From Bisporella sp. PMI_857 (Eukaryota; Ascomycota; Leotiomycetes; Helotiales; Helotiaceae): a stretch of DNA of 64,000 nt. The notes under the pieces were generated by a model. That model was not told the origin of the DNA. It searched no databases and was given only the letters and a program-made list of their open reading frames with translations. Location of the stretch: positions 310,001 through 374,000 of the forward strand of contig JAJSPD010000018.1 of assembly GCA_021307315.1 (NCBI GenBank), read 5' to 3'. The position numbers and the translations under genes were made by a program. Every line of letters begins with the position of its first letter. Positions within the stretch are counted from its first letter, which is position 1. Shown piece by piece: positions 10,455 through 23,977 of this stretch.

Positions 10455-13161
10455 TGTGTTGATATATTCTTTAGTATACCCCGTGAAGTTCCTGAAATTG
10501 AACGGTCAGACCAGATCGTCCAAGGATTTCCATCATAAAGTCATATCGCATCCCATGGTTGAAGTAATGAGAAGTTGTACAGACGTTGAAAGTATATCAG
10601 CCTCGCATCAGCAAGGCTACGACCCACAACACATCCACCTTGAGCCTCTCAACTTATTTACAGCATAAAACCATCATCACTTCGAGCCTATAAGTGTACT
10701 TCTCATATTACGAAGCCCTGCTCTCGCTTACACAGTCAAAGTTGACCATATAATCGCCAGAGGGGTAGTCTTGTCACATCTGCTCTGCTTGCTACAAGGC
10801 TGGGCGTTAGTGAAACCTGTGAGGCTCCAAGCAGTTCCAGGTTCACGATCGGAAGATCTTGCAAGCGTGGGATCTCCGCGAGATGGCGTCTGATCTAACC
10901 TCTGGTTTTTATGCTCCAACTATCCATGCCATGCGTGGATGATGGGGGCTACTTCTTTAGGGCCTCTCGTCTTTTGCTGCTGTTTCACGATCACCAGCTG
11001 AGGAAACAAGAAATATATAGCAAGTGTATCTGATTTGTTGGACTGTTAGTCGCTGGGCGATATTTAGTCACAATTAAGATATGCCCTTGGATGGAGTTAA
11101 CTGGATTCAGAATTGTCTTGCTTTCTCATGGGGTTGATGTGAGAGTTTCGGCGTTTCATTTTGCTTTATCAAGAGAACTTGTATGTTTCTATCTGTTTTG
11201 AACCACGGGATGATATGCATGAAGCTGGCATTCAAAGACGTTGAGAAGGTCTCTATCCTTTTGAACTGCGAGTCAATATATACATCAGGATGCTTCATAA
11301 GTGGAAATAAGAGAGTTCGTAGATAATAAGAAACCAGATACAGTTGGCTAGTCAACATGAATTTTGATAGCGGTTTCCTGAGAAAATTAAGCAAACAAGG
11401 CGAAGATGTGGTGCCATAGGTGCGGTGGTACCCATTTCTGGATTCTCATCTCCTTAAGTAGGGTTTTCTGCCCAGGGCTTAAAAGGTTGGGTGGCGATCA
11501 TTTTTGTACAAAGTGCAAGGCTGTGGTGATTGCACATCCCCAGTCACTATTACGATGTCAAAGTGGCCGTGTAGATGTAAGATCGGATCTGTCTTAGATT
11601 TTGGCCGTTTGACTGGAGCCTCGTGCCTGGTCCTACGTTGTGGTTGGAGAAAGTAGAGGGTGTGTAAGATGGTTCTAATCTTCTGATTCGTGGCGTGTCT
11701 CAGTTACAGACAGGCCGTGCAGACCTCTCATTATCCAAATCATATCGTTGTCACCACCGCCTTATTTATCAAGGCTGCTGTTTTAGTACTAGGCGACCTG
11801 TATTTTATGCTTTCTGCTTAAGCATTTGACTCTCTGAGGCCTCACGGGACTTTCAGGCTCCGTTCTGTATCGCTAGGCTGGGGTGCTGAAAACTCAAATA
11901 GCTGGTGAATATATCTCAGCCTTAGGACATGAACAAAGAAAACCAGTTGCATCACATGCGAAAGATGACCGGATGCGTTGATTGCTTTTCTTGTACTTTT
12001 TTTTTGGGCATTTGCGCATTGTAGTTTACCGCGGCGTAGTGCGTTAACATCATGATCCTACTATGTTTATAGATATCAAAGTGTGGCTCGTAAGCGATCC
12101 ATTAAATGAGGTGTGCCATCCCCTATCGCCCTATTCTCAGATGACGCCTAAAATATCACTCGTTGCTGTCGTGCTCCTAGAGGAAAGACTCGGGATGCGC
12201 GTATTTTATTTTTGCCCCTGTTTGATCCCTCCCCCCATGTCCTGCCAAGGTCCTAGATAGCCTGGTCGATTGTAAACGAAGCCTTGGGGTGCGCCATGGG
12301 CATAGCTGATTGGTTAAATTATGATATTAATGGATCCATTCCTTTCGCTTGGACTGCTAAATCTAAGCCGACCCGTAAAAGACTCATACACTAAAATTCT
12401 GCGAGGTCCATCCATCCATCTTCCTTTCACCCCCGGTGGCTCCAAGCCCCCCCCCCCCTCCAAGACAACCTAAACTTTGACGTTGCCTTGCTTCTATCCC
12501 CCTTCCCTTCCGACAACATCCCAAACCCACTCCCCCCCCCCAAAAACCATAACACCAACAAACCCAACCCAACTTCTGTACCATCATCCCTTCCTACTTG
12601 AACTTCTTTTTGATACTCATCATCCTTTTAATACCACTATTCCAAACGTGTTGCGGGTCTTTCAAAACAAAGAACCTGTTTCTCGTTTCCTTCTTGCCTT
12701 TTTCGTCGTTAACGTTATCGCCCCTTTTATCCGTCTCCGGGTCATCGCGACTCTGTCCTTTCAATCCCCTTTTCGCCTCCACCCCCCGTCAGCCCAGCGC
12801 CGGCCTCGACTCATTCTTCTTTTACAACCAAACAACATCGCGCCGCGACGGCAACATAAGATTCACTGCACTCCTTCTACCACATCGCTTCAACATATAC
12901 GACCTTGTAATAATTAATTTCCTGTATAAACATTTGGGGCAGTGTACGATAATTTGGGTTCAGTTCGGGATCCATCAGTGTTTCTACGCTATCGACGTCA
13001 CGATCGCATCTAGCGCAACCAACGACAACACAACCCGCTTGATCTATTCACCACTAACACGCGCATCCTCACCTATGCGGGCAACATAGGCTGTCATTGT
13101 AGTCCCAAAATCATACTGCACAGTCAAAGTCAGTAAGCGCCGCGCATTATCTCGTCAGTGA
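10455..13161. other. Intergenic, 2.7 kb, with CT-rich leader
   Basis: Divergent region between the Alba gene (-) and the AHC1-like gene (+). From about 12400 to 13160 the plus strand is strongly C/T-rich, with C-runs at about 12447-12457 and 12532-12541, typical of a fungal promoter and 5' leader. Long plus ORFs there (12477-12917, 12598-13089) are compositional. I see no other gene. Confidence 0.55.
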
Positions 13162-15006
13162 ATGCGAATGTTCTCTTGGCTTACAAAGTCAGAGGGTGCC
13201 GACCGGGCAACTCATGGGGTGTTAAATGGAATTCCAGATCTCAAAATGGCAAAAGGTCAGCGACCTGTTGTGGAGATACCCCCTATTAGCAGCTCAGGGA
13301 AGCGATCATGGGCAAGTGAGGTCCCAGACATGATGACACCAGACGCGCATGATAGGAAGAGGACAAAGACCACCAGCTTTATCGATAGCGCGATAGATAT
13401 CAAGGACTGTTCTTTGAACAACGATGTCAAGGCTGCTGACGACCTCAGCCAAGTCTGTGAAGTTATTGAGTCCCAGTTCAGTCTCGAAATTTTGTTGAAG
13501 CATGATGAGTTGCGTCTGATCAAGCAAGAGCTAGCCAAGTGTCAAGTTGCATTGGAACAGCTTCGTCGTTGTCATCTTATTCCTTATCCAGTTTCACTAG
13601 ATACCCCAGAATCGATGTTCAACATCACCAATGGAACTGGGCCGGCTGTGAGTCAAACAGGCAATGTTCCCCAATGGGCACCGCCATATGGAGTCGCCGA
13701 TGGCCCATATACAAGACATTATGCTAAATGGCTCATTACGGACCCTAATTTTGAGGACCTAGAGTGGCATTGGCATTATGAATCGCGTGCAAGAAAATTT
13801 GTATCTGAAGGTCGGTCTACAAGGCATAGTATCGTTGAGAACAGCAGTGCTTCTAGATCTAGGTCTCAGAGAGGTCCGGTCAGCGATAAGAAACTACAAG
13901 CTTTGTCGAGTGGTTATCCTCAACCCAAAGAGAAGCCTGGACCCTGCATTCTCAAGCGCGGCGATGGGCAAATGGTCAAGCTTGTTTGCAACAATTGTCA
14001 GAGAGAAGACTTCAATAGCACTCAAGGCTTCATCAACCACTGTCGCATTTCCCACAAGATTGAATACAAGAGTCACGAGGAAGCTGCGATAGCATGTGGA
14101 GTGCCATATGAGATTGATGAAGCTACAACTACTGCTACTGATGAGAAGCACTCTGAAATTGCTACGGGTCTTGTGCATCCGCTCATCACGAGCTCTGCAA
14201 CAGATACAAATGCTTATGCTTCCCTTTTGTCTCGCATGGCTGAATCTATTAGACAGTATGAGCAGGGCAAATTACTAGGCATAATGTCGATCCCCTCTAG
14301 CGAAGAGTCTACATCAGACAAGCCATTTGTGCCCTCATCCAAGGCACCACATTTATCCGATTGGATCAGAAAAAAGAAAGACTTCAGTGGCAGTCTTGTC
14401 GAAATGGTGGATCAAGCAAAACAGCGGGTGGATTTTGACGATATACTTTTCCAGGATGAAGATTCAGAAGACGAGAAGAAACTTGGAGAACTTGACGATA
14501 CAGACTCCCCACTCCCTGCTATGCGACCACTCCCACGAGCGTCTATGGCTCCCGTGCATCTTGGTCGTCCTACTAGCAGCAAGGGCATGGATGTAACTGG
14601 TCGAAAGCCTGGAATTTCGTCAAGAATGACACCAACTATTGATACTGATGCGGCAAACCAGGTAATGCATCAAGTGCATAGCTCGGACGATGATTCATAT
14701 GACGAAGAGGGTGATGTGATTATGACAGGTCCATCTCTTTCAGATCTTAGCCCGAACACCAACAAACCACCCAGCTTGGTGAGCGATGATGGAGAGTACG
14801 ACGATGGGGATGATGCAGAAAGCGGCAGCGAGGAAGAAGAGGAAGAGGGCAGCGATGTGGCAGAGATCGTCGAAGATATTGAAGGGGTGAAGGTTGTGCC
14901 TCGGACGGTTTTGAGAAATCGTTCTGGCAGTATAAAGAAAGAGGAGAAGCACGTCACCTTTGTGCCGAGCCCGGTGAAGGAAAGGAAAGAACGTCAGCGA
15001 AAATGA
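13162..15006 (+). CDS. AHC1-like C2H2 zinc-finger protein (ADA histone acetyltransferase complex type)
   Basis: Single exon, 614 residues; a second ATG sits two codons downstream. The conserved block at about 105-150 contains QFSLEILLKHDELRLIKQEL followed by AKCQVALEQLRRCHLIPYPV, which I associate with fungal AHC1-type proteins. A zinc finger at about 275-310 has CNNC, then H-C-x4-H (INHCRISHKIEY), followed by SHEEAAIACGVPY. The N-terminus carries a basic RKRTK motif near 70. The C-terminal 250 residues are acidic and disordered, with Glu/Asp runs around 525-560 and a basic tail. In yeast Ahc1 holds together the ADA acetyltransferase complex; a similar nuclear role is inferred from the finger and helix block, not proven. 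Confidence 0.7.
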   Translation: MRMFSWLTKSEGADRATHGVLNGIPDLKMAKGQRPVVEIPPISSSGKRSWASEVPDMMTPDAHDRKRTKTTSFIDSAIDIKDCSLNNDVKAADDLSQVCEVIESQFSLEILLKHDELRLIKQELAKCQVALEQLRRCHLIPYPVSLDTPESMFNITNGTGPAVSQTGNVPQWAPPYGVADGPYTRHYAKWLITDPNFEDLEWHWHYESRARKFVSEGRSTRHSIVENSSASRSRSQRGPVSDKKLQALSSGYPQPKEKPGPCILKRGDGQMVKLVCNNCQREDFNSTQGFINHCRISHKIEYKSHEEAAIACGVPYEIDEATTTATDEKHSEIATGLVHPLITSSATDTNAYASLLSRMAESIRQYEQGKLLGIMSIPSSEESTSDKPFVPSSKAPHLSDWIRKKKDFSGSLVEMVDQAKQRVDFDDILFQDEDSEDEKKLGELDDTDSPLPAMRPLPRASMAPVHLGRPTSSKGMDVTGRKPGISSRMTPTIDTDAANQVMHQVHSSDDDSYDEEGDVIMTGPSLSDLSPNTNKPPSLVSDDGEYDDGDDAESGSEEEEEEGSDVAEIVEDIEGVKVVPRTVLRNRSGSIKKEEKHVTFVPSPVKERKERQRK

Positions 15007-15306
15007 ACATAATATGCATATTGCGCCTGGATGCCCGCCATGCAATTAGGGGTTAAAGGGGTTACTGCGGTCTTTTTTGCATTAGCGATAGAAATACCTC
15101 TTCACTTCATTAGAATCCGCTTTGTATGATAGAAAATCTACACGAAATAAGATACGTGGGTATTCGATTAGGCCAGCTACAAATCGTGATTGATCAAAAT
15201 GCATATGTGATGCGTGCTAGTGTCAAATTCTACAAATGGGGGTCTTGGCATTTGTTATTCCACCTTATATTCAACTTTCTAGGATAACGACATTCGTGAT
15301 CTCAAC

Positions 15307-16251
15307 TTATGTGCTCTCTCCCAACTCCTCATCCCCATCACGTTTCCGCACTTTAAGTTGCTGTACTAGGTTCCTATTCTCGTCTTCCAGCCTCTCGATA
15401 CGCACCTCTAGGTTCGCCATCTGCTCTTCCGCCCCCACGCTGAATCTATCATTTACATCAGCATGCCATTCCCCTGTATAATTTGACAGAGTATCTGAGG
15501 AAGTGTATTTGGGAGATGGGCGGGCCTTACTCTTCAATAATCTTAAAGAAACGCCATAGACGTAGTATGACGACTAGAGAAGCGACTTCCTCCAGTACGC
15601 CGTGAAGTAGGACATCTATTATTAGACCAGCGAGGATGACTGTCGCATCGAGGATATGAAATTTGGATTTCAGGTAGCTGAAACCGAAGACCCATAGGCT
15701 GAGGAGAAGCTCGACTGTGAAAAGACAGGAGAAGACCAAGCCGGCTATTCCAAGGCCACTCCGCACCCTATCCCAAATAGGTGGGAGATTGAGAATATCG
15801 CATTGGTAGAGGTTTATTACTGCGAGGTTTGGATTAGGCAAGGGTTGGCTAGGGTTAAGTATAGAAACTTTGTATGGCTTGGTATTCAAAGGAAGGATTT
15901 TATGCAATTTGACACTATGGTCATGGAAAAAACGCTTTCAGAGAGCGTACGTCAAAATTCGGAAGAATGTGATTGCTAGGAGAACATGGCATGCAACGAG
16001 AAACTTGAGCAGGATTTCTAGTATTCTAAACTTAACTTACTGATATCCGCAAAGATACCAAGTAAATCCAAAGCAACAAGAGTCAACACTGTATAATGCT
16101 GAGCGCTAGAAGAGAGAAACGACTTGACTTTGCGACGGCTGCGAGAGTGAATGCTTTTAAGACGACGGACAAATGGATGTGGGGTGTTCCTGTTCAAGGC
16201 CACATTATGTGCCTGGAGGAGAGGCTGGGCACTAGATGAGGCCATATTCAT
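15307..16251 (-). CDS. HVCN1: Voltage-gated proton channel Hv1
   Basis: Four-helix voltage-sensor protein that extrudes H+ across the plasma membrane, with no separate pore domain. Exons are 16251-16041, 15819-15531 and 15445-15307, giving 212 residues. S1 reads LTLVALDLLGIFADI with the selectivity Asp at 62. S2 is VFSCLFTVELLLSLWVFG (Glu107) and S3 is KFHILDATVILAGLIIDVLL (Asp128). S4 is VILRLWRFFKIIEE with R157, R160 and K163 as gating charges. A C-terminal coiled coil follows (EEQMANLEVRIERLEDENR), matching the dimerisation helix of the family. Acceptors were chosen because they restore the family sequences INLYQCD and FSVGAEEQM. An ATG two codons further in is an alternative start. Confidence 0.9.
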
Positions 16252-16892
16252 GGCTGCAGAATGTTCCTCTCGATCTACCTTAGAGATGTCAGAGCAATGT
16301 CGCCATCTTGATGTAATGTAGGAGTTAGCTGTCGGGAGATTCTTGAATGGAGCAGTGACGATGCTCTCAGATAGCAATTCGAGCCTCGAGGTCGGGTCGC
16401 GTTCGGTATGAGCACATCGGAGCTGGAGATAGCCAGAATTTAGCTATGAATTAAGTGATAGTAGGTGGTATTCAACAAATTTTACTTATAGATGATGTTA
16501 AAATGAAGTCAGGATCTCTTGGCACGTTGCTTCTCAGCCCTGCAGCCTTGCTCTTGACAACCTCAAATCAATAATAGAAACATTAACAGTGGATACAAGG
16601 CATAATAGGTCTCTGTCAAGCTCCGGTATGATTGATAGTTTTCTATTGTGATTCTTTTGTTGCATTGCGTCAGTGGATCCCGGGTCATTGCTTTAATGCT
16701 ACTAGTGTACCCATTGTTCTCCAGCCTCGAATTGAATATATTTTCGACAATTCTTTGTCAAGCTATTCACAGCCTTGCGCAAGTTTACCTCACTCATCAA
16801 TTAACACTAGGTCAGCGCAAAACCTCAAGCTCACTCCTTCATTCTTTTGATACCCCGTCACTCCGGTCCAGCACTTTTTTAAAACAGCAAAC
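16252..16892. promoter_or_regulatory. Divergent promoter between Hv1 and PAB2
   Basis: 641 bp between two outward-facing start codons. No defined motif recognised. Confidence 0.5.
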
Positions 16893-17722
16893 ATGGCGGA
16901 CGTCAAGCCAGATACAAAGATAGACGACAAGGACGAGGCAATGGCAGCGGAGGATGATGGAACGGAGGAGGTATGCAATCACTTTTAAGCCAGATCAAAA
17001 GCTCGAGACATATTAATTATGCTGCAGGATGAGATCGCGGCAATGAAGCGCAGAGTCGCAGAGATGGAGGAGGAGGCTGCGAAATTACGGCAGATGCAGA
17101 CCGACATCGAAATCCAGACAGACGAGCTGGCGGAGAATAAGGAGGACGTTGATTCAAGAAGCATCTTTGTCGGCAATGTAGACTACTCTGCATCTCCCGA
17201 GGAGATTCAGGCCCATTTTCAATCTGCCGGTAGCATTAACCGTGTTACGATCCTGCTCGACAAGTTCACAGGCCATCCTAAGGGGTTCGTTAATGATTTC
17301 CCGATGCTGAGAGAGTGTGGTCAATAATCTAGATGATCAATGCTACCTGGCAAGAGATGGATGCTAATCTAGGATATGCAGGTATGCGTACGTGGAGTTT
17401 ACTGAGCCAAGTCTCGTTGCTCAAGCGCTTGTTTTGAACGAGAGCATCTTCCATGGACGTGCTCTGAAGGTATGGCCGTTCCTGCAAAAGGTAGGGCAAC
17501 ATAGCTAACATGATTATATAGGTTGTCCCTAAGCGTACAAATGTCCCTGGTATGACCCGTGGTCGCGGCAGAGGCGGCATGAGAGGCGGTGGACGTGGTG
17601 CTTTTCCAGGTTCTCGCGGCGGGTATGATTCCGGACGTGGAGGATACAACCCACGGGGAGGAGCTGGGTACACATATCGCGGTGGTTATAGAGGTCGCGG
17701 ACGAGGATACACACCATACTAG
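16893..17722 (+). CDS. PAB2: Nuclear poly(A)-binding protein PAB2
   Basis: Homologue of PABPN1/Pab2, which binds nuclear poly(A) tails and acts in tail-length control and exosome-linked RNA decay. Four exons (16893-16970, 17028-17284, 17382-17469, 17522-17722) give 207 residues. An acidic N-terminus leads to a short coiled coil ([20 protein letters not shown], about 29-48). One RRM follows, with RNP2 SIFVGNVDY and RNP1 KGYAYVEF; the RNP1 is created only when the 17285-17381 intron is removed. The tail is an Arg-Gly-rich domain (RGRGRGG-type repeats, about 150-207), a likely arginine-methylation region. The order coiled coil, RRM, RGG is diagnostic. Confidence 0.94.
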
Positions 17723-18515
17723 TTCGGAGACGCGACGGGCGTACGATAGGGATACAAGATGATATTGCACTTTGCAAAAAAATGGCGTTCAACTCAAGGG
17801 CATGGGATGGTCTGATTTTTACAAATACGTACTTAGATATGGTTGAGTTCCACAATCATATCAACCTTGAATAGAATCTACGTCTAATTTGTGACTTCTT
17901 CTGGTATAAAGATTGTATTGATTGGCAAGGTCACTTTTGCAAATCCGAGAATTAGCCGTTGCCCGGCTGCCAGCCTTCGACTTGGTGGTCGTTGATGATT
18001 GATCAATATTGACACGGATCTTTTTTGAGGAATTATTGGCCTGCAGTAGGAAATAACTGTGCAGCAAGAAATAAGAGATGTTTCTAAAATAGCTGGCTGA
18101 CTTAGCCGGTGCTTGTCTTTGCTCTCAAATCATCCTTTGTGCATGGCCAGTCACCGTGCTATTTTCGTCATTAACTAAGTTCTAGCGCGGGGGTCTGAAG
18201 ACTGCTCAATTACTGACACCAAGTTTGACACTTTATGACCTTCCAACGCAACATGCGACAACTACAATAAAGAGCCACTGAAATCCATACAACAATCGTC
18301 AGCCATCGCAAGGAAGATTGTGCGGCGACACAGACGCCGTTGTGCACGAGAGTTGCACAGCCACCATTGCGTACAAGAAGGCTACTCTAGAGTTACAAAT
18401 TACAACACAACATCCCAGAACCTCGTTCCACTCCTACAAGCACAATTTAGAGCATCATAGTCGTCGAAAGTATCGAAATTGCCATCGCTGGCAGTCATTC
18501 GCGATGGTTAACAGG
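17723..18515. other. Intergenic between PAB2 and RSP5
   Basis: 793 bp in tandem orientation, holding the PAB2 terminator and the RSP5 promoter and leader. No coding signal seen. Confidence 0.55.
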
Positions 18516-21296
<2,781 letters not shown>

Positions 21297-22220
21297 ATTG
21301 TTTACACGGCACGTTCTTTTGTTGGCGCAATGTTTTATAAAGAATAGGCATCGGGTTTGATATGAAGTTTGGGGTATACTTGGTCCTGTTGGGGCGGCAT
21401 TTTGACCGAGACACAATCAGACCTTACATGTATTTACACCCCATCAAGCGCAATTAATGATTAAGCGGTAATCTGAAGACTGCATTACATAGTGGCCTAG
21501 CATTGCGCGCAACGTAGTACATGAAATACGTGAGTGCCTGTGGGTTGTTTAGCGCGATATTGTCATAAGTCCTGTCGGCCATCCATACCATATATTCGAT
21601 ATGACCGTCACCGTTAGTGGCTATTGAGGGCATCCTCGAGCCAGGATTCAGATCTTCACAGATTATAATTCCTTTTGCTCGGCCTCCATAGTCTCATAAC
21701 AGATACGGTTTACCGCATCTCAGGGCGGACTATTGGCGATGCAAGGGATATACGACATTAATCAAGTCAACAAGGCACCACATCTCCCGTGAATACATGA
21801 ACATTCAAACTTATGACGGATATTATTTGAAGGGCAAAGGGTTTGTCTTCATGATGGTATCCATGGCTTTCACTAAAGATACCTTCGATTCCTAGACTAA
21901 TGGCTCGAGGAATGCATTTGTTGCACGGCAACCTCCCCTGTATTACCAAAATTCCAGAATTTCATTTCACTATCCAATAAGGGAGGCTAATTCCTGCGAT
22001 GTCTCTCGTGAAATGCGCTATCGGCGCCATACCTAGGTCTCGGGTGTAGATCTCTGGTTGTGGGGATGTCTCTGGGGAAGGACATATATTCGTCGTCTTC
22101 TTTCCTTATCTTTGCTTTGATGTTTGCAAATATTCTTTCGTTACCATCTCGATCTTGCCATCCGTCAGTCATTACAGAAAGCCATAATACATACACGCTC
22201 GTTTATTCAATCATAACATA
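21297..22220. other. Intergenic, 0.9 kb
   Basis: A 61-codon minus-strand ATG ORF (stop at 21987, reading MTDGWQDRDGNERIF onward, charged throughout) lies here. It has no recognisable domain, and I do not call it a gene. The rest is the RSP5 3' flank and the promoter of the next gene. Confidence 0.4.
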
Positions 22221-22913
22221 ATGTATACCTCACTTCTCCCGCTCTCCTTGCTTCTCGCACTCACCACAGCCCAAACTACCCTGCTGAGCGTCAAACCGTT
22301 ACCCTCGCCCGGAACGGCAGCCGGAGTACCATCTTGTGATGGCCTTAACGTCCTGAACGCCTGTTTGACGTCCACGACTGCCATCGCCCAGTCCTGCGCT
22401 GCGGGTGACTACCAGTGTCTGTGCCAGAAGTGGAAAGACGTAGCACAGTATGTTCCCCTTGCCCCTAGCTCATCAGTAGCATGAGGGAAGTGACAAGAAA
22501 GGTGATGGCTGACACACCGAAACTGCAGGTGCTACTCCGCCTCCGGGTGCCCAACGGATCCACGCTTCGCAGGCGCGAATTCCAACCAGCTCGCCTACTG
22601 CCAAAACGCCTCCCTCTACGCGAATTCCACCCCCAAGTCCACCAGCGCGCCTGTGAGCTCGAGCGTCACGGCAGAGACGGCTTTCATTGCTTCTTCTGGA
22701 TCGGGCCCTAGCTCGGGATCAGAGTCGGGCTCTGCTTCGGCTACTGGATCCAGGGCGCAGGCAACGGCCACAACGGCAGGGTCAGGATCCTCGAGGACCT
22801 CTACATCAAGCAGCAGCACGTCGACGGAGACAGGGGCGGGGACGAAGAATATGATTATTGGTATGGGAGGGGTGGTTGTCGGCCTTGCGGGGTTTGTTGC
22901 TGCGCTGTTTTGA
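22221..22913 (+). CDS. Cysteine-rich GPI-anchored-type secreted protein (CFEM-like)
   Basis: Two exons (22221-22447 and 22529-22913) give 203 residues. A signal peptide is obvious (MYTSLLPLSLLLALTTAQ). A compact domain of about 40-115 contains eight cysteines: SC, NAC, QSC, QCLC, QC, GC and YC; it is related in style to CFEM but not a textbook spacing. The domain is completed only after splicing, which joins DVAQ to CYSASGCPTDPRF. A Ser/Thr/Gly-rich stalk follows, then a C-terminal hydrophobic segment (MIIGMGGVVVGLAGFVAALF), consistent with a GPI addition signal. It is likely a cell-wall or plasma-membrane surface protein; function unknown. Confidence 0.82.
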
Positions 22914-23977
22914 GCCTTAGGAGTTGAGGGTATCGGGGCCAAAGTGTGCTGGATTTGGTATGCAGTAATGGATTCTAGGCGCGGCTTAGCGATTATAAGT
23001 GTATTGATATAGCGACAGGACAATAGTATAGGATTGGTGATATGATAAGTTGTGCACAGCCCATACTTGGACGTATTGTAATGTGTAAGAGCGGTTGTCT
23101 TCGGGGGGACGTTGGAAAGGCTAATCGAAAGAACGCTTGCCCTTCAAGAATAAGCGTATCCCAAATAGGTGCGGTCCTGCAATGGGAAGGGAGGCTGCTC
23201 TTCGTTGCAATTGGGAGCCACAGATAGACGGTGCCGACGTAGCTCGGATGCTATGTTCAAATCGAAGCTTCTCTAGACCGGCTTGCTACTGCTCGCTTGA
23301 GCCGAAGTTGATGCAATATCGTAAAGAATAAATCACCTACAAACCATATGCAACCAGGACCAGCGCTCGTACTTCCAACGCCTACATGCAGAGTAGAGAG
23401 CCGATCGGCTAAGCAAGCAAATATACACCGGCAACAAGTTGCCGGTGTACATTGATGCCTGCTCGCCTCCTTTTCATACCGAGATGAAAAAGAAGGAAAA
23501 CAACACATTGCTAGTTTAAAAGCGTACTCACAGTAATCTTCATGGATTCACACCCCGACAATTGGATTCTCCAACATGAAACGTAAAGAGAGAACTTCAT
23601 TGCGTAAGAACTGTTGATTGGTTATTGACTTGGGAGAAAGACTCCTTTAGATAGTGTTATTCAAATCCAATCAGAACCGCAGCTCGATATTGGTTTTGCA
23701 CCTCTAATGATACTAGCACTTTAAACGGAGCCGAAGCCTGTTGGCTAATATAAAATTTGTGCTGAAGAAGAGGAAATTCCAACAGTGTTTGTTTCCAATG
23801 ACAACACTTCATGACTTGTATAGCCTAGTTAAACGTCCTTAGAACCATAGAATAAAAAAATAGCATTCCTATCAGTCAATGTCACAGATGTAGGCATAGG
23901 CGCCTAAAAACGATGCCCCGCAACGCGAACCTAAACGCCTCGATACGAAATCCATCGCCATATTTGCAAGATCCAGC
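22914..23977. other. Intergenic, 1.1 kb
   Basis: The 3' flank of the Cys-rich protein and of the antizyme gene (convergent). It holds one perfect hairpin, listed separately. No coding signal seen. Confidence 0.55.
23424..23449. repeat. Perfect 12-bp inverted repeat with 2-nt spacer
   Basis: TACACCGGCAAC at 23424-23435, then AA, then GTTGCCGGTGTA at 23438-23449. It lies in the convergent intergenic space. It may be a transcription end hairpin, a protein-binding palindrome or chance. Confidence 0.85.

Noticed and set aside
12477..13089. Two overlapping plus-strand ORFs of 146 and 163 codons before the AHC1-like gene
   Set aside because: They lie in a C/T-rich leader in different frames, have extreme Pro/Ser/Phe/Leu composition, and show no domain. 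This is compositional openness.
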